NCBI RefSeq assembly: GCF_000423665.1
Contig: NZ_AUIK01000033.1
Coordinates: 34,492-98,491 of the forward strand
Direction: 5' to 3'
Source of the DNA: Solirubrobacter soli DSM 22325
Lineage (GTDB): Bacteria > Actinomycetota > Thermoleophilia > Solirubrobacterales > Solirubrobacteraceae
DNA length: 64,000 nucleotides
Positions 39,488 through 46,437 of this stretch are shown piece after piece. Below the pieces are notes generated by a model that searched no databases, was not told the origin of the DNA, and saw only the letters and a list, made by a program, of their open reading frames with translations. Each line of letters opens with the position of its first letter. Position 1 is the first letter of the stretch. The position numbers were made by a program, and so were the translations under genes.

Positions 39488-40325
39488 CCTGCGGCGCGCG
39501 CACGGGACCGCGTTCGAGGGCTACTACTGGCGCTTCGCCGGCGCCGGCTGGAGCGTCTGCGCGATCGCGGGCGTGTGCCGGGACGAGCACGGCACCTGGG
39601 CGATGGTCACGCTCGCCTCCGAGCCGGACGGCTTCGAGGAGACGCGGATCGTCGAGCGCGCGAGCGTCTCCTTCGACCGCCTGCGCGTCGATGCCGGTCC
39701 GCTCCAGGCCGACGAGAGCGCCCTGACGGTCGAGCTCGGGCGAACGCTCCACGCCCGCTTCGAAGCCCGCCGTGGCTGGCCGCGCCCGCTCGGCCCGCTC
39801 GGCATCGCCCACGTGGTCCCGTGGCTCGGCCAGTACTGGGCGCCGCACCTGCTCGACGCGCGCGTCACCGGCGCGTACGACAATCGCCCGCTCGACGGCA
39901 CGCAGGTCTACGCGGAGAAGAACTGGGGCGCCGCGTTCGCCGACCACTGGTGGTGGGGCCAGGGCCCCGGGATCGCGTTCGCGGGCGGGCGCATCCACGG
40001 CATCGCGCCCACGGCGGTCGTCGCCTGGACCGACCGCGAGACGATCGCGCTGGCGCCGCCGTTCGCCCGTACCGTCGCCCGCGCGGGCGGCGGCGAGTGG
40101 CACATCCGCGCGACCTCGCCGCGCTACCGCGTCGACATCCGCGGCGAGGCGGGCGGCGGACACCGCCTCCCCGTCCCGCTCCCGCGCGAACGGCGGCTCG
40201 AGCTGCGCTCCAACCACCACCTCACCGGCCACGTCGAGGCGCGCGTGTGGCGCGGGCGGCGCCTGTGGCTGCGGACCTCAGGCCTCGCCGGGCTCGAGGA
40301 CGGCGCGGTGGTTCATCACCAGTAG
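39444..40325 (+). CDS. Tocopherol cyclase family protein (VTE1-like)
   Basis: 293 residues. The family converts prenyl-benzoquinols such as MPBQ or DMPBQ to chromanols. The central signature GTQVYAEKNWGAAFADHWWW (156-171) closely follows the family pattern YAEKNWG..FP..WfW.Q seen in plant VTE1. The lipocalin-like pattern (RFEARRGWPRPLGPLGI, HVVPWLGQYWAPHLLDARV) is also present. There is no transit peptide, and the length suits a bacterial member. The start is GTG 39444, overlapping the preceding gene by 44 bases. A homogentisate prenyltransferase and a quinone methyltransferase lie 3-5 kb downstream. The alternative is an unrelated lipocalin-like protein, but the YAEKNWG match makes this less likely. 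Confidence 0.82.
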   Translation: MHLLRRTGADLPFADLRRAHGTAFEGYYWRFAGAGWSVCAIAGVCRDEHGTWAMVTLASEPDGFEETRIVERASVSFDRLRVDAGPLQADESALTVELGRTLHARFEARRGWPRPLGPLGIAHVVPWLGQYWAPHLLDARVTGAYDNRPLDGTQVYAEKNWGAAFADHWWWGQGPGIAFAGGRIHGIAPTAVVAWTDRETIALAPPFARTVARAGGGEWHIRATSPRYRVDIRGEAGGGHRLPVPLPRERRLELRSNHHLTGHVEARVWRGRRLWLRTSGLAGLEDGAVVHHQ

Positions 40326-42587
40326 GGCGATGTCGTCCTCGCCACCCTCGGCGCGACCGACCGCATGCAGCACGTGGTCGCACACCGCCTCCGGCGGCAG
40401 CTTGACTTCGCGCAGGGCGTCGCGCAGCCGCTCGAGGCCGACGTCGATCGAGCGCGTCCGGTCCTCGATCAGCCCGTCCGTGTAGAAGACGACGGTCGCG
40501 CCCGGGGGGATGTCGAACAGGTGGCGCTCGTAGGCGGTGACGCCGGCGCCGAGCGGCGGTCCGGGGGCGGCGTCGACGAACACGGGGGCGGCGTCGAGCG
40601 GCGCGATCAGCGGCGGCAGATGCCCGGCGAGCGCGAACGTCAGCCGGCGCGGAATCGGGTCGTAGATCCCCACCATCACGGTCGCCAGCGGCAGGTCCAG
40701 CAGCGCCGTCGCGCGGGTGGAGATGTGCGCCAGGACACGGTCGGGCGGGTCGCCGTCGTAGGCGTACGCGGTCAGCACCGCCCGCAGCTGCCCCATCCGG
40801 GCGGCGGCCTGCGGGCCGTGGCCCATGACGTCGCCGATCATCAGCAGCAGGCGGCCGTCGTCGAGCGGGTGACCGAGGTAGAAGTCACCGCCGACGTCCT
40901 GCCCGCCGACGCCTGGCAGATAGCGCGCCGCGAGCTCGATCCCCGGCAGCTGCGGCAGCGCCGTCGGCAGCAGCGAGCGCTGCAAGGTGAGGGCGAGCCG
41001 GCGCTCGGACCCGAACAGCTCGGCGTTGTCCAGCGCCACGCCGGCGCGGGCCGCGAGCTCGACCAGCACGCGCCGGTCGAGCGCGCTCTCGGCGGCGCCG
41101 ATCACGACCGCCGCCCCCAGCGTGCGCCCGCGCGAGATCAAGGGCAGCGCCATCGCGGGCGCCTGTTCGAGGCCGGCGGGAGCGTCGACGAGCTCCCCGA
41201 GGACGCCGGTCCGCGTGCCGAACCGGTCGACCACCAGCTCCTCGCCGGCAAGCGCAGCGAGCCCCCTGGAGTGTTCGTCGTCCTGGTGCACGGCCTGCAC
41301 GATCCGGAACGCGCCGTTGTCGTCGAGCGCCACGACGAGCCCCTCGCCGAACCCGTTGAGGACGACGTCGCCGAGGATCCCGAGCAGCTCGTCGACGTCC
41401 AGCGAGCCCGCCAGCCTCGCGCCCGCGGCGCTGAGGATCTGCAGGCGCCCGGTCGCCGCGCCGGTCTGCTCGAGCGCCGCCTCGCGCTCCTGCTCGGCGC
41501 GAACGCGCGAGGTGATGTCGTGGAAGTAGACGCTGATGCCGTCGTCCGAGGGCGTGACCCGGACGTCGAAGTGCGTGTCCAGCGGCGCGTAGAACTGCTC
41601 GAAGCTGCGCGGCTCTCCGGTCGCCATCGCGCCGCGGAAGTGGACGTCGGACTCGGTCCCGTCGAGGTCGTCGTAGACCTCCCAGATGACCTGGCCGACG
41701 AGGTCCGAGCGGCCGAGGATCCGCTCCGCGGCGGCGTTGGCGTAGGTGAAGCGCCACTCGCGGTCGATCGTGAAGAACGCCGTGCTCATCGTCTCGAGCA
41801 CGCGGCCGAGGCGCTCGGCGCCGCTGCGGACATCGGTGATGTCGTAGGCCGCGCCGAGCATCCGCACCGGGCGGCCGTCGGGATCGGCCAGCACGCGGCC
41901 ACGCGCGGCGACCCAGCGGACGGTGCCGTCGGGGTGCACGACCCGGTAGTCGGCCTCGTAGTCGCCACGCGACTCGACCGCGCGGGATATCGCCGCCTCG
42001 GTCTTCGCCCGGTCGTCCGGGTGCAGGCGCACCGAGAACGAGTCGATGTGCGGGACGTAGGTCTCCGGCTCGTAGCCGAAGAGCTCCATCAGCCGGTCGT
42101 CCCAGTGCAGCGCGTCGGTGACGAGGTTCCAGTCGAAGCTGCCGACGCCCGCCGCGGCGAAGCCGAGGTCGAGGCGGACGATGCTCGACTCGAGCTCGGC
42201 GGCGAGCGCGCCGCGCTCGAGCTCGGCCGCCACGGTTCCCGCGAGCTCGCGCAGCGTCTCGGTGTCGTGGTGCGTCCACTCGCGCGGCTCCGCCGCCTGG
42301 ACGGTGAGGAGGCCGACGCGGTCGCCGGCGACGTCGATCGGAGCGGAGAGGAACGTGGGCCGTGCGACAGGCTCGGCGAACGCCTCCAGCAACAGCGCGT
42401 CGGTGACCGGCGAACCCGGTGTGACGAGCACGGGCACATCCGCGACCAGGGCGATCTGCGCGTGGGCGGCGTTGAGGAGCCTCGCGCTGAGCGCGGCGAG
42501 GCGCTCCAGCGTTTCCCTGCGTGCCTGGGCGAGCAGGCGGCGCGCCGCCTCGATCCGCCGGGGGTCGTCCAGCCGCGCGCGCACCAT
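40278..42587 (-). CDS. PP2C-type (SpoIIE/RsbU) phosphatase with GAF and PAS sensor domains
   Basis: 769 residues: an N-terminal GAF-like domain (about 15-125), a PAS domain (about 140-250), a second PAS (about 260-370), a GAF (about 390-525) and a PP2C SpoIIE domain (about 540-755). The last has DVGGDFYLGHPLDDGRLLL, MIGDVMGHGPQAAARMGQLR and FYTDGLIEDRTRS, with metal-binding Asp residues intact. It probably dephosphorylates a STAS anti-anti-sigma factor in response to a signal or light/redox-sensing domain. Candidate partners (three STAS proteins, an RsbW-like kinase and SigB/F) lie 15-20 kb away. The end overlaps the tocopherol cyclase gene by 48 bases on the other strand. Confidence 0.93.
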   Translation of the reverse strand: MVRARLDDPRRIEAARRLLAQARRETLERLAALSARLLNAAHAQIALVADVPVLVTPGSPVTDALLLEAFAEPVARPTFLSAPIDVAGDRVGLLTVQAAEPREWTHHDTETLRELAGTVAAELERGALAAELESSIVRLDLGFAAAGVGSFDWNLVTDALHWDDRLMELFGYEPETYVPHIDSFSVRLHPDDRAKTEAAISRAVESRGDYEADYRVVHPDGTVRWVAARGRVLADPDGRPVRMLGAAYDITDVRSGAERLGRVLETMSTAFFTIDREWRFTYANAAAERILGRSDLVGQVIWEVYDDLDGTESDVHFRGAMATGEPRSFEQFYAPLDTHFDVRVTPSDDGISVYFHDITSRVRAEQEREAALEQTGAATGRLQILSAAGARLAGSLDVDELLGILGDVVLNGFGEGLVVALDDNGAFRIVQAVHQDDEHSRGLAALAGEELVVDRFGTRTGVLGELVDAPAGLEQAPAMALPLISRGRTLGAAVVIGAAESALDRRVLVELAARAGVALDNAELFGSERRLALTLQRSLLPTALPQLPGIELAARYLPGVGGQDVGGDFYLGHPLDDGRLLLMIGDVMGHGPQAAARMGQLRAVLTAYAYDGDPPDRVLAHISTRATALLDLPLATVMVGIYDPIPRRLTFALAGHLPPLIAPLDAAPVFVDAAPGPPLGAGVTAYERHLFDIPPGATVVFYTDGLIEDRTRSIDVGLERLRDALREVKLPPEAVCDHVLHAVGRAEGGEDDIALLVMNHRAVLEPGEA

Positions 42588-42600
42588 CCCGGGGGGGATT

Positions 42601-43137
42601 CTAAGGGTCCGTCCGCGCCCGCCGGACCGCCAACTCGAGCGGTTCAGCTCCGACCAGGCGCTCGAACGGGCCGAGCACCGTCCAGATCGCCTTCAGGCGC
42701 AGGCGGGCGGTGGCGTCGACAGGGTCCACCCGGGCTTCGGAGACGAGCCGCGACCCGCCGTTCTCGGTCGGCTCCGCGTGGTGGGCGAAGGCGACCCGCA
42801 CCGTCCCGGGCTCGCTCCAGTGCGCGAACGCGTCGGCGTCCTCGAGCCGCGGGTAGTCGCGGGCGGGCGTCCAGATCTTCCCGCACAGTCCGGAGATGAG
42901 CGTGTCCTCTGTCTCTTCGAGGACGGTGAAGGGGTAGGCCCGGAACATCTCGTGGTAGGTCTGCGAAGCGTGGAGGCCAGGAATGCGCCAGCTGACGAGC
43001 TTGCCCAGGCGGCGCGTGTCGGCCAGGCGGATCGTCGTCGCGGCGTCCCACAGCGCGGTGCGCGGGACCTGCGCCTCACGGCGGTGATAGGTCCGGACGC
43101 TGTAGTCCGGCAGCCAGTGGTCCAGCGCCTCGCTCAC
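42601..43137 (-). CDS. START/SRPBCC-like protein of unknown function
   Basis: 178 residues. The N-terminal half (SVRTYHRREAQVPRTALWDA) and the end (ARLRLKAIWTVLGPFERLVG) resemble the helix-grip lipid-binding fold, with the central beta region TLISGLCGKIWTPARDYPRL. I do not recognise a named family with certainty. The start is set at GTG 43137 after an unlikely basic stretch upstream. It is divergent from the VTE3-like methyltransferase with 20 bases between, so the two may share a promoter, and the hydrophobic ligand could be a prenylquinone (inference). Confidence 0.55.
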   Translation of the reverse strand: MSEALDHWLPDYSVRTYHRREAQVPRTALWDAATTIRLADTRRLGKLVSWRIPGLHASQTYHEMFRAYPFTVLEETEDTLISGLCGKIWTPARDYPRLEDADAFAHWSEPGTVRVAFAHHAEPTENGGSRLVSEARVDPVDATARLRLKAIWTVLGPFERLVGAEPLELAVRRARTDP

Positions 43138-43157
43138 CCCCGTATCGTGCCCGAGCC

Positions 43158-43958
43158 ATGCGTCTGATCCAGCACAAGCGCGAGGCGTATTGGTTCTACC
43201 GCTTCCTCTCACTCGGCTATGACCGGTGGGTCAACCCGCTGTTCTGGACGCCCGCGATGCGCGAGCTGGCGCTCGATCACGGCTCGTTGTCCCGCGGCCA
43301 GACCGTCCTGGACGCGGGCGCGGGGACGGGCTTCACGACCGAGGGGATCGTGGCGCGCGTGGAGGCCTCGGCGGTGACGATGCTCGACCAGTCGCCGCAC
43401 CAGCTGGCCCGGTCGCGCACCAAGCCCGCGCTGGCGGACTGCCCGCGGGTCCTGGGGGACGCGGAGAACCTGCCGTTCGCGGACGACACGTTCGACCGTT
43501 ACGTCTCGGCCGGGTCGATCGAGTACTGGCCGGACCCGCAGCGCGGCATCGCCGAGGCCTACCGCGTGGTGCGCGTGGGCGCGACCGCGCTCATGATCGG
43601 CCCGGTGCGGCCGGCGAACCGCGTCGCCCGCGCGCTGGCGGAGACCTGGATGCTCTTTCCGTCGGTGGACGAGTACCGCGGCTGGATGGCGGCGGCCGGG
43701 TTCGAGGACATCCGCGTCGTCGAGCTCGCCCCGTCCTGGTACCGCGACCGCCGAGGGCCGTACGCGCTCGCGATCAGCGGCGTCAAGCCCCGCCCGGGCC
43801 CATCACCCGCGCCGCCCCCGGCGCCCGCCGAGCCGCCGCCGTCGCGGGTGCGGTTCGCGCTCCGCTTCGTCGCCGGATCCTTGGCGGGCGCCCTGTTCAT
43901 CCCGATCGCGGTCGCGCTGACGCTGCGCGATCGCGTCGCGGCGAGGCGAGCCGCGTGA
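43158..43958 (+). CDS. Quinone methyltransferase, plant VTE3/APG1-like (MPBQ/MSBQ type)
   Basis: 266 residues. It is a class I SAM methyltransferase (VLDAGAGTGFTT at 50-61, then TMLDQSPHQLARSR) that would methylate 2-methyl-6-prenyl-benzoquinol. Several segments match what I remember of plant VTE3 very closely: HKREAYWFYRFLSLGYD at the start, DQSPHQLARSRTK, RYVSAGSIEYWPDPQRG and AEAYRVVRVGATALMIGPV. The C-terminal tail has a hydrophobic helix (about 233-256), also as in the plant chloroplast-envelope enzyme. Its GTGA overlap couples it to the prenyltransferase. The alternative is a ubiquinone/menaquinone methyltransferase, but the motifs above favour VTE3-type. Confidence 0.85.
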   Translation: MRLIQHKREAYWFYRFLSLGYDRWVNPLFWTPAMRELALDHGSLSRGQTVLDAGAGTGFTTEGIVARVEASAVTMLDQSPHQLARSRTKPALADCPRVLGDAENLPFADDTFDRYVSAGSIEYWPDPQRGIAEAYRVVRVGATALMIGPVRPANRVARALAETWMLFPSVDEYRGWMAAAGFEDIRVVELAPSWYRDRRGPYALAISGVKPRPGPSPAPPPAPAEPPPSRVRFALRFVAGSLAGALFIPIAVALTLRDRVAARRAA

Positions 43959-44848
43959 CGATCGCGGCCGCAATCACCCGCGCGAACCCCTTCGGGGTGT
44001 TGTGGCGGTTCGCGCGGCCGCACACGATCATCGGCACGACGCTCTCGGTCGTCGGGCTGTGGGCGATCTCCGAGAACGCGCGCGGCGTGGGCGACCTCGC
44101 CGCCACGCTGCTGGTCGGGTTGATGGTCAACATCGCGATCGTCGGGGTCAACCAGATCACCGACGTCGAGATCGATCGCATCAACAAGCCGTTCCTGCCG
44201 ATCGCGGCCGGCGATCTCTCGCTGGGGTCGGCGCGGACGATCGTGCTCGTGTGCACGGTCGTGCCGCTCGTGCTCGCGCTCACGCAGGGGTGGGTGGAGA
44301 CGGCCGCGGTCGCGACGGGCCTCGCGGTCGGGGCGGTCTACTCGCTGCCGCCGCTGCGGTTGAAGCGCTTCCCGGTCGCCGCGTCGCTGTGCATCACGGG
44401 GGTGCGCTCGCTCGTCGTCAATCTCGGGGTCTATTGGCACTTCGCGGGGCGGATCGACGCGCCGGTGTGGGCGCTGTGCCTGTTCGTGCTGCCGTTCAGC
44501 TTCGCGATCGCGGTGCTCAAGGACGTGCCCGACATCGAGGGCGACCGCGCGTACAGCATCCGCACCTTCACGGTGCGACTGGGCGGGCAGCGGGTCTTCC
44601 AGATCGGGCTCGCGGCGCTCGCGCTCGCCTACGCGGGGATGATCTTCGTCGCCCCGTTCGCGCTGGCGAATGACGCACAGCCCGTGGTTCTCGTCGTCGG
44701 CCACCTTGCCGCCGCCGGGCTGCTCTGGTACTTCTCACGGGCAGCGGATCCGCGCGACCGCGAGGGCTTCACGCGCTTCTACATGCGCGTCTGGGCGCTC
44801 TTTTTTCTGGAGTACCTCATCGTCCCTATCGCCTGCCTTTCAGGCTGA
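43955..44848 (+). CDS. Homogentisate prenyltransferase, UbiA family (HPT/VTE2-like)
   Basis: 297 residues, about nine membrane helices. It condenses homogentisate with a prenyl diphosphate, losing CO2. The two UbiA motifs are NQITDVEIDRIN (N66, D70, D74) and KDVPDIEGDRAYSIRTFTV (D190, D193, D197). The flanking sequences are those of the homogentisate branch rather than UbiA/MenA: RFARPHTIIGTTLS at the start, INKPFLPIAAGDLS, YSLPPLRLKRFP, LVVNLGVYWHF and, at the end, FYMRVWALFFLEYLIVPI. The start is GTG 43955, overlapping the methyltransferase stop. Prenyl specificity (phytyl, geranylgeranyl, solanesyl) cannot be read. Confidence 0.88.
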   Translation: MTIAAAITRANPFGVLWRFARPHTIIGTTLSVVGLWAISENARGVGDLAATLLVGLMVNIAIVGVNQITDVEIDRINKPFLPIAAGDLSLGSARTIVLVCTVVPLVLALTQGWVETAAVATGLAVGAVYSLPPLRLKRFPVAASLCITGVRSLVVNLGVYWHFAGRIDAPVWALCLFVLPFSFAIAVLKDVPDIEGDRAYSIRTFTVRLGGQRVFQIGLAALALAYAGMIFVAPFALANDAQPVVLVVGHLAAAGLLWYFSRAADPRDREGFTRFYMRVWALFFLEYLIVPIACLSG

Positions 44849-44938
44849 GCGTTGTTGGACGTCAGGTCGGAAACAAAGCCTCACGGTTGGCCCCGGAGGC
44901 GTGGACAACCTTGCACGCGAGAGGTAGGTTTGTCGGCA

Positions 44939-45136
44939 ATGTCGATTGCCTCTTCGAGGGATCAGCAACCTCGCACGTCCGCGACCCCGGTGACCCCCAC
45001 CAAGCGCTTCTCGCGGCCGTCCGAGCCGAACACCATCACCGCTTCCCAGGCGCGCGCCGCACGGCGACGGGAGGCGAGGCGTGACGAGCAAGCCGTAGCC
45101 GCCTGGCTGCGGGAAATCTCCGCCAGACCGCGTTAG
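44939..45136 (+). CDS. Small basic protein of unknown function
   Basis: 65 residues, rich in Arg and Ser, with a C-terminal helix (ARAARRREARRDEQAVAAWL) that looks amphipathic. A purine-rich GAGAGGTAGG lies 11 bases upstream of the ATG. A strong terminator-like hairpin follows three bases after the stop, which favours a real transcription unit. GC content at third positions is lower than in neighbouring genes (about 75%). No known family. It lies between the prenyltransferase and tal. Confidence 0.45.
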   Translation: MSIASSRDQQPRTSATPVTPTKRFSRPSEPNTITASQARAARRREARRDEQAVAAWLREISARPR

Positions 45137-45138
45137 CC

Positions 45139-45174
45139 AAGCGGGACGTCGCCCGCGCCGCGACGTCCCCGCTT
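45139..45174 (+). terminator. Rho-independent-like terminator after the small basic gene
   Basis: Stem AAGCGGGACGTCG (45139-45151) with CGACGTCCCCGCTT (45161-45174), one bulged C, a 9-nt loop and a short T run (TTTCCC). It is placed just behind the stop at 45136. It may also serve the upstream methyltransferase-prenyltransferase transcript. Confidence 0.7.
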
Positions 45175-45290
45175 TCCCACCCGCGCCCGCCACCCCAGGC
45201 GGCGCGTCGCCGCGCCGCGCCGCCGCGTCTCGCCCCGCCCGCCGCGCGTCCTCATGAGCGGCTTCACCACCTGTTAGCCCGGGGTCTCAC

Positions 45291-45329
45291 CGGGGGAGTG
45301 TCATCGTGTGAGGTACTCCCCCGAAAGGA
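45291..45329 (+). promoter_or_regulatory. tal leader hairpin followed by the ribosome site
   Basis: Perfect 9-bp arms CGGGGGAGT (45291-45299) and ACTCCCCCG (45315-45323) around a 15-nt loop. The ribosome site AAAGGA (45324-45329) starts on the next base, with the tal ATG 7 bases further on. The hairpin could control access to the ribosome site or protect the mRNA 5' end. I recognise no known riboswitch class. The remaining sequence from 45175 to 45290 is GC-rich with no gene seen. Confidence 0.5.
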
Positions 45330-45336
45330 CTCCTAT

Positions 45337-46434
45337 ATGACTCCCCTGAAGCAGCTCGCCGACCATGGCCAGAGCGTCTGGATCGACTTCCTGTCGCGGC
45401 GCTTCGTCAAGGACGGTGACCTGAAGGGTCTCGTCGGCCAGGGCGTCGTGGGTGTGACGTCCAACCCGACCATCTTCCAGGGCGCGATCGCCGAGGGCGA
45501 CGCCTATGACGAGCAGATCCGCGAGCTGAGCGCCGAGCTCTCCGATCCCAAGGAGATCTTCTGGCGGCTCGCCGTGGACGACATCCGCGACGCGTGCGAC
45601 ATCCTGCGCCCCGTCTACGACGAGGGCGAGGGCAAGGACGGCTACGTCTCGCTCGAGGTCGACCCGGACCTCGCCCACGACACCGACAAGACGAAGTCCG
45701 AGGCGATCCGCCTGCACGGGCTCGTCGACCGCCCGAACCTCTTCATCAAGATCCCCGCGACCGTCGAGGGCCTGCAGGCGATCGAGGACACCATCGCCGC
45801 CGGCATCCCGGTCAACGTCACGCTGATCTTCTCGCTCGAGCGCCACCGCAAGGTCGCCGAGGCCTACGTCCGCGGTGTGCAGCGCTTCGTCGACGGCGGC
45901 GGCGACCCGTCCCGGCTCGCCTCCGTCGCCTCGTTCTTCGTCTCGCGCGTCGACACCGAGGCCGACAAGCGCCTCAAGGCGATCGGCGGCCACGACGAGC
46001 TGCTCGGCAAGCTCGCGATCGCCAACGCCAAGCTCGCCTACCAGACCTACCGCGAGGTCTTCATGACGCCGGAGTGGGAGGCGCTGGAGGCCAAGGGCGC
46101 GTCCAAGCAGCGCTGCCTGTGGGCGTCCACCGGCGTCAAGAACCCGGACTACAAGGACACCGTGTACGTCGAGGAACTGGTCGGCCCCGACACGGTCAAC
46201 ACGATGCCGCGCGACCTCGTCGAGGCCGTAGCCGACCACGGGGACATCCGCGGTGACACGCTGCTGGAGAACCCTGAGGAGGCGAGCCGCATCCTCGACG
46301 CGTTCGAGAGCGCCGGCGTCAAGTACGACGACGTCGTCGCGACGCTCGAGCGCGAGGGGGTGGAGAAGTTCTCCAAGTCCTTCGCCGACCTGATCGAGGG
46401 GCTCGAGTCCAAGCTCAAGCTCGTGGCGGCGTAG
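45337..46434 (+). CDS. tal: Transaldolase
   Basis: 365 residues, class I aldolase of the pentose phosphate pathway that moves a dihydroxyacetone unit between sugar phosphates. The Schiff-base lysine is K138 in NLFIKIPATVEG. Other family patterns are GVTSNPTIFQGAI at the start, VNVTLIFSLERH, SVASFFVSRVD and LWASTGVKNPDY. This longer form is usual in actinobacteria. The start is the ATG at 45337 with a strong AAAGGA. It is followed by tkt after three bases. Confidence 0.96.
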   Translation: MTPLKQLADHGQSVWIDFLSRRFVKDGDLKGLVGQGVVGVTSNPTIFQGAIAEGDAYDEQIRELSAELSDPKEIFWRLAVDDIRDACDILRPVYDEGEGKDGYVSLEVDPDLAHDTDKTKSEAIRLHGLVDRPNLFIKIPATVEGLQAIEDTIAAGIPVNVTLIFSLERHRKVAEAYVRGVQRFVDGGGDPSRLASVASFFVSRVDTEADKRLKAIGGHDELLGKLAIANAKLAYQTYREVFMTPEWEALEAKGASKQRCLWASTGVKNPDYKDTVYVEELVGPDTVNTMPRDLVEAVADHGDIRGDTLLENPEEASRILDAFESAGVKYDDVVATLEREGVEKFSKSFADLIEGLESKLKLVAA

Positions 46435-46437
46435 GTC

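Noticed and set aside
40365..42899. An 844-residue plus-strand frame opposite the PP2C protein
   Set aside because: Antisense to a gene with clear PAS, GAF and PP2C domains. No domain of its own.
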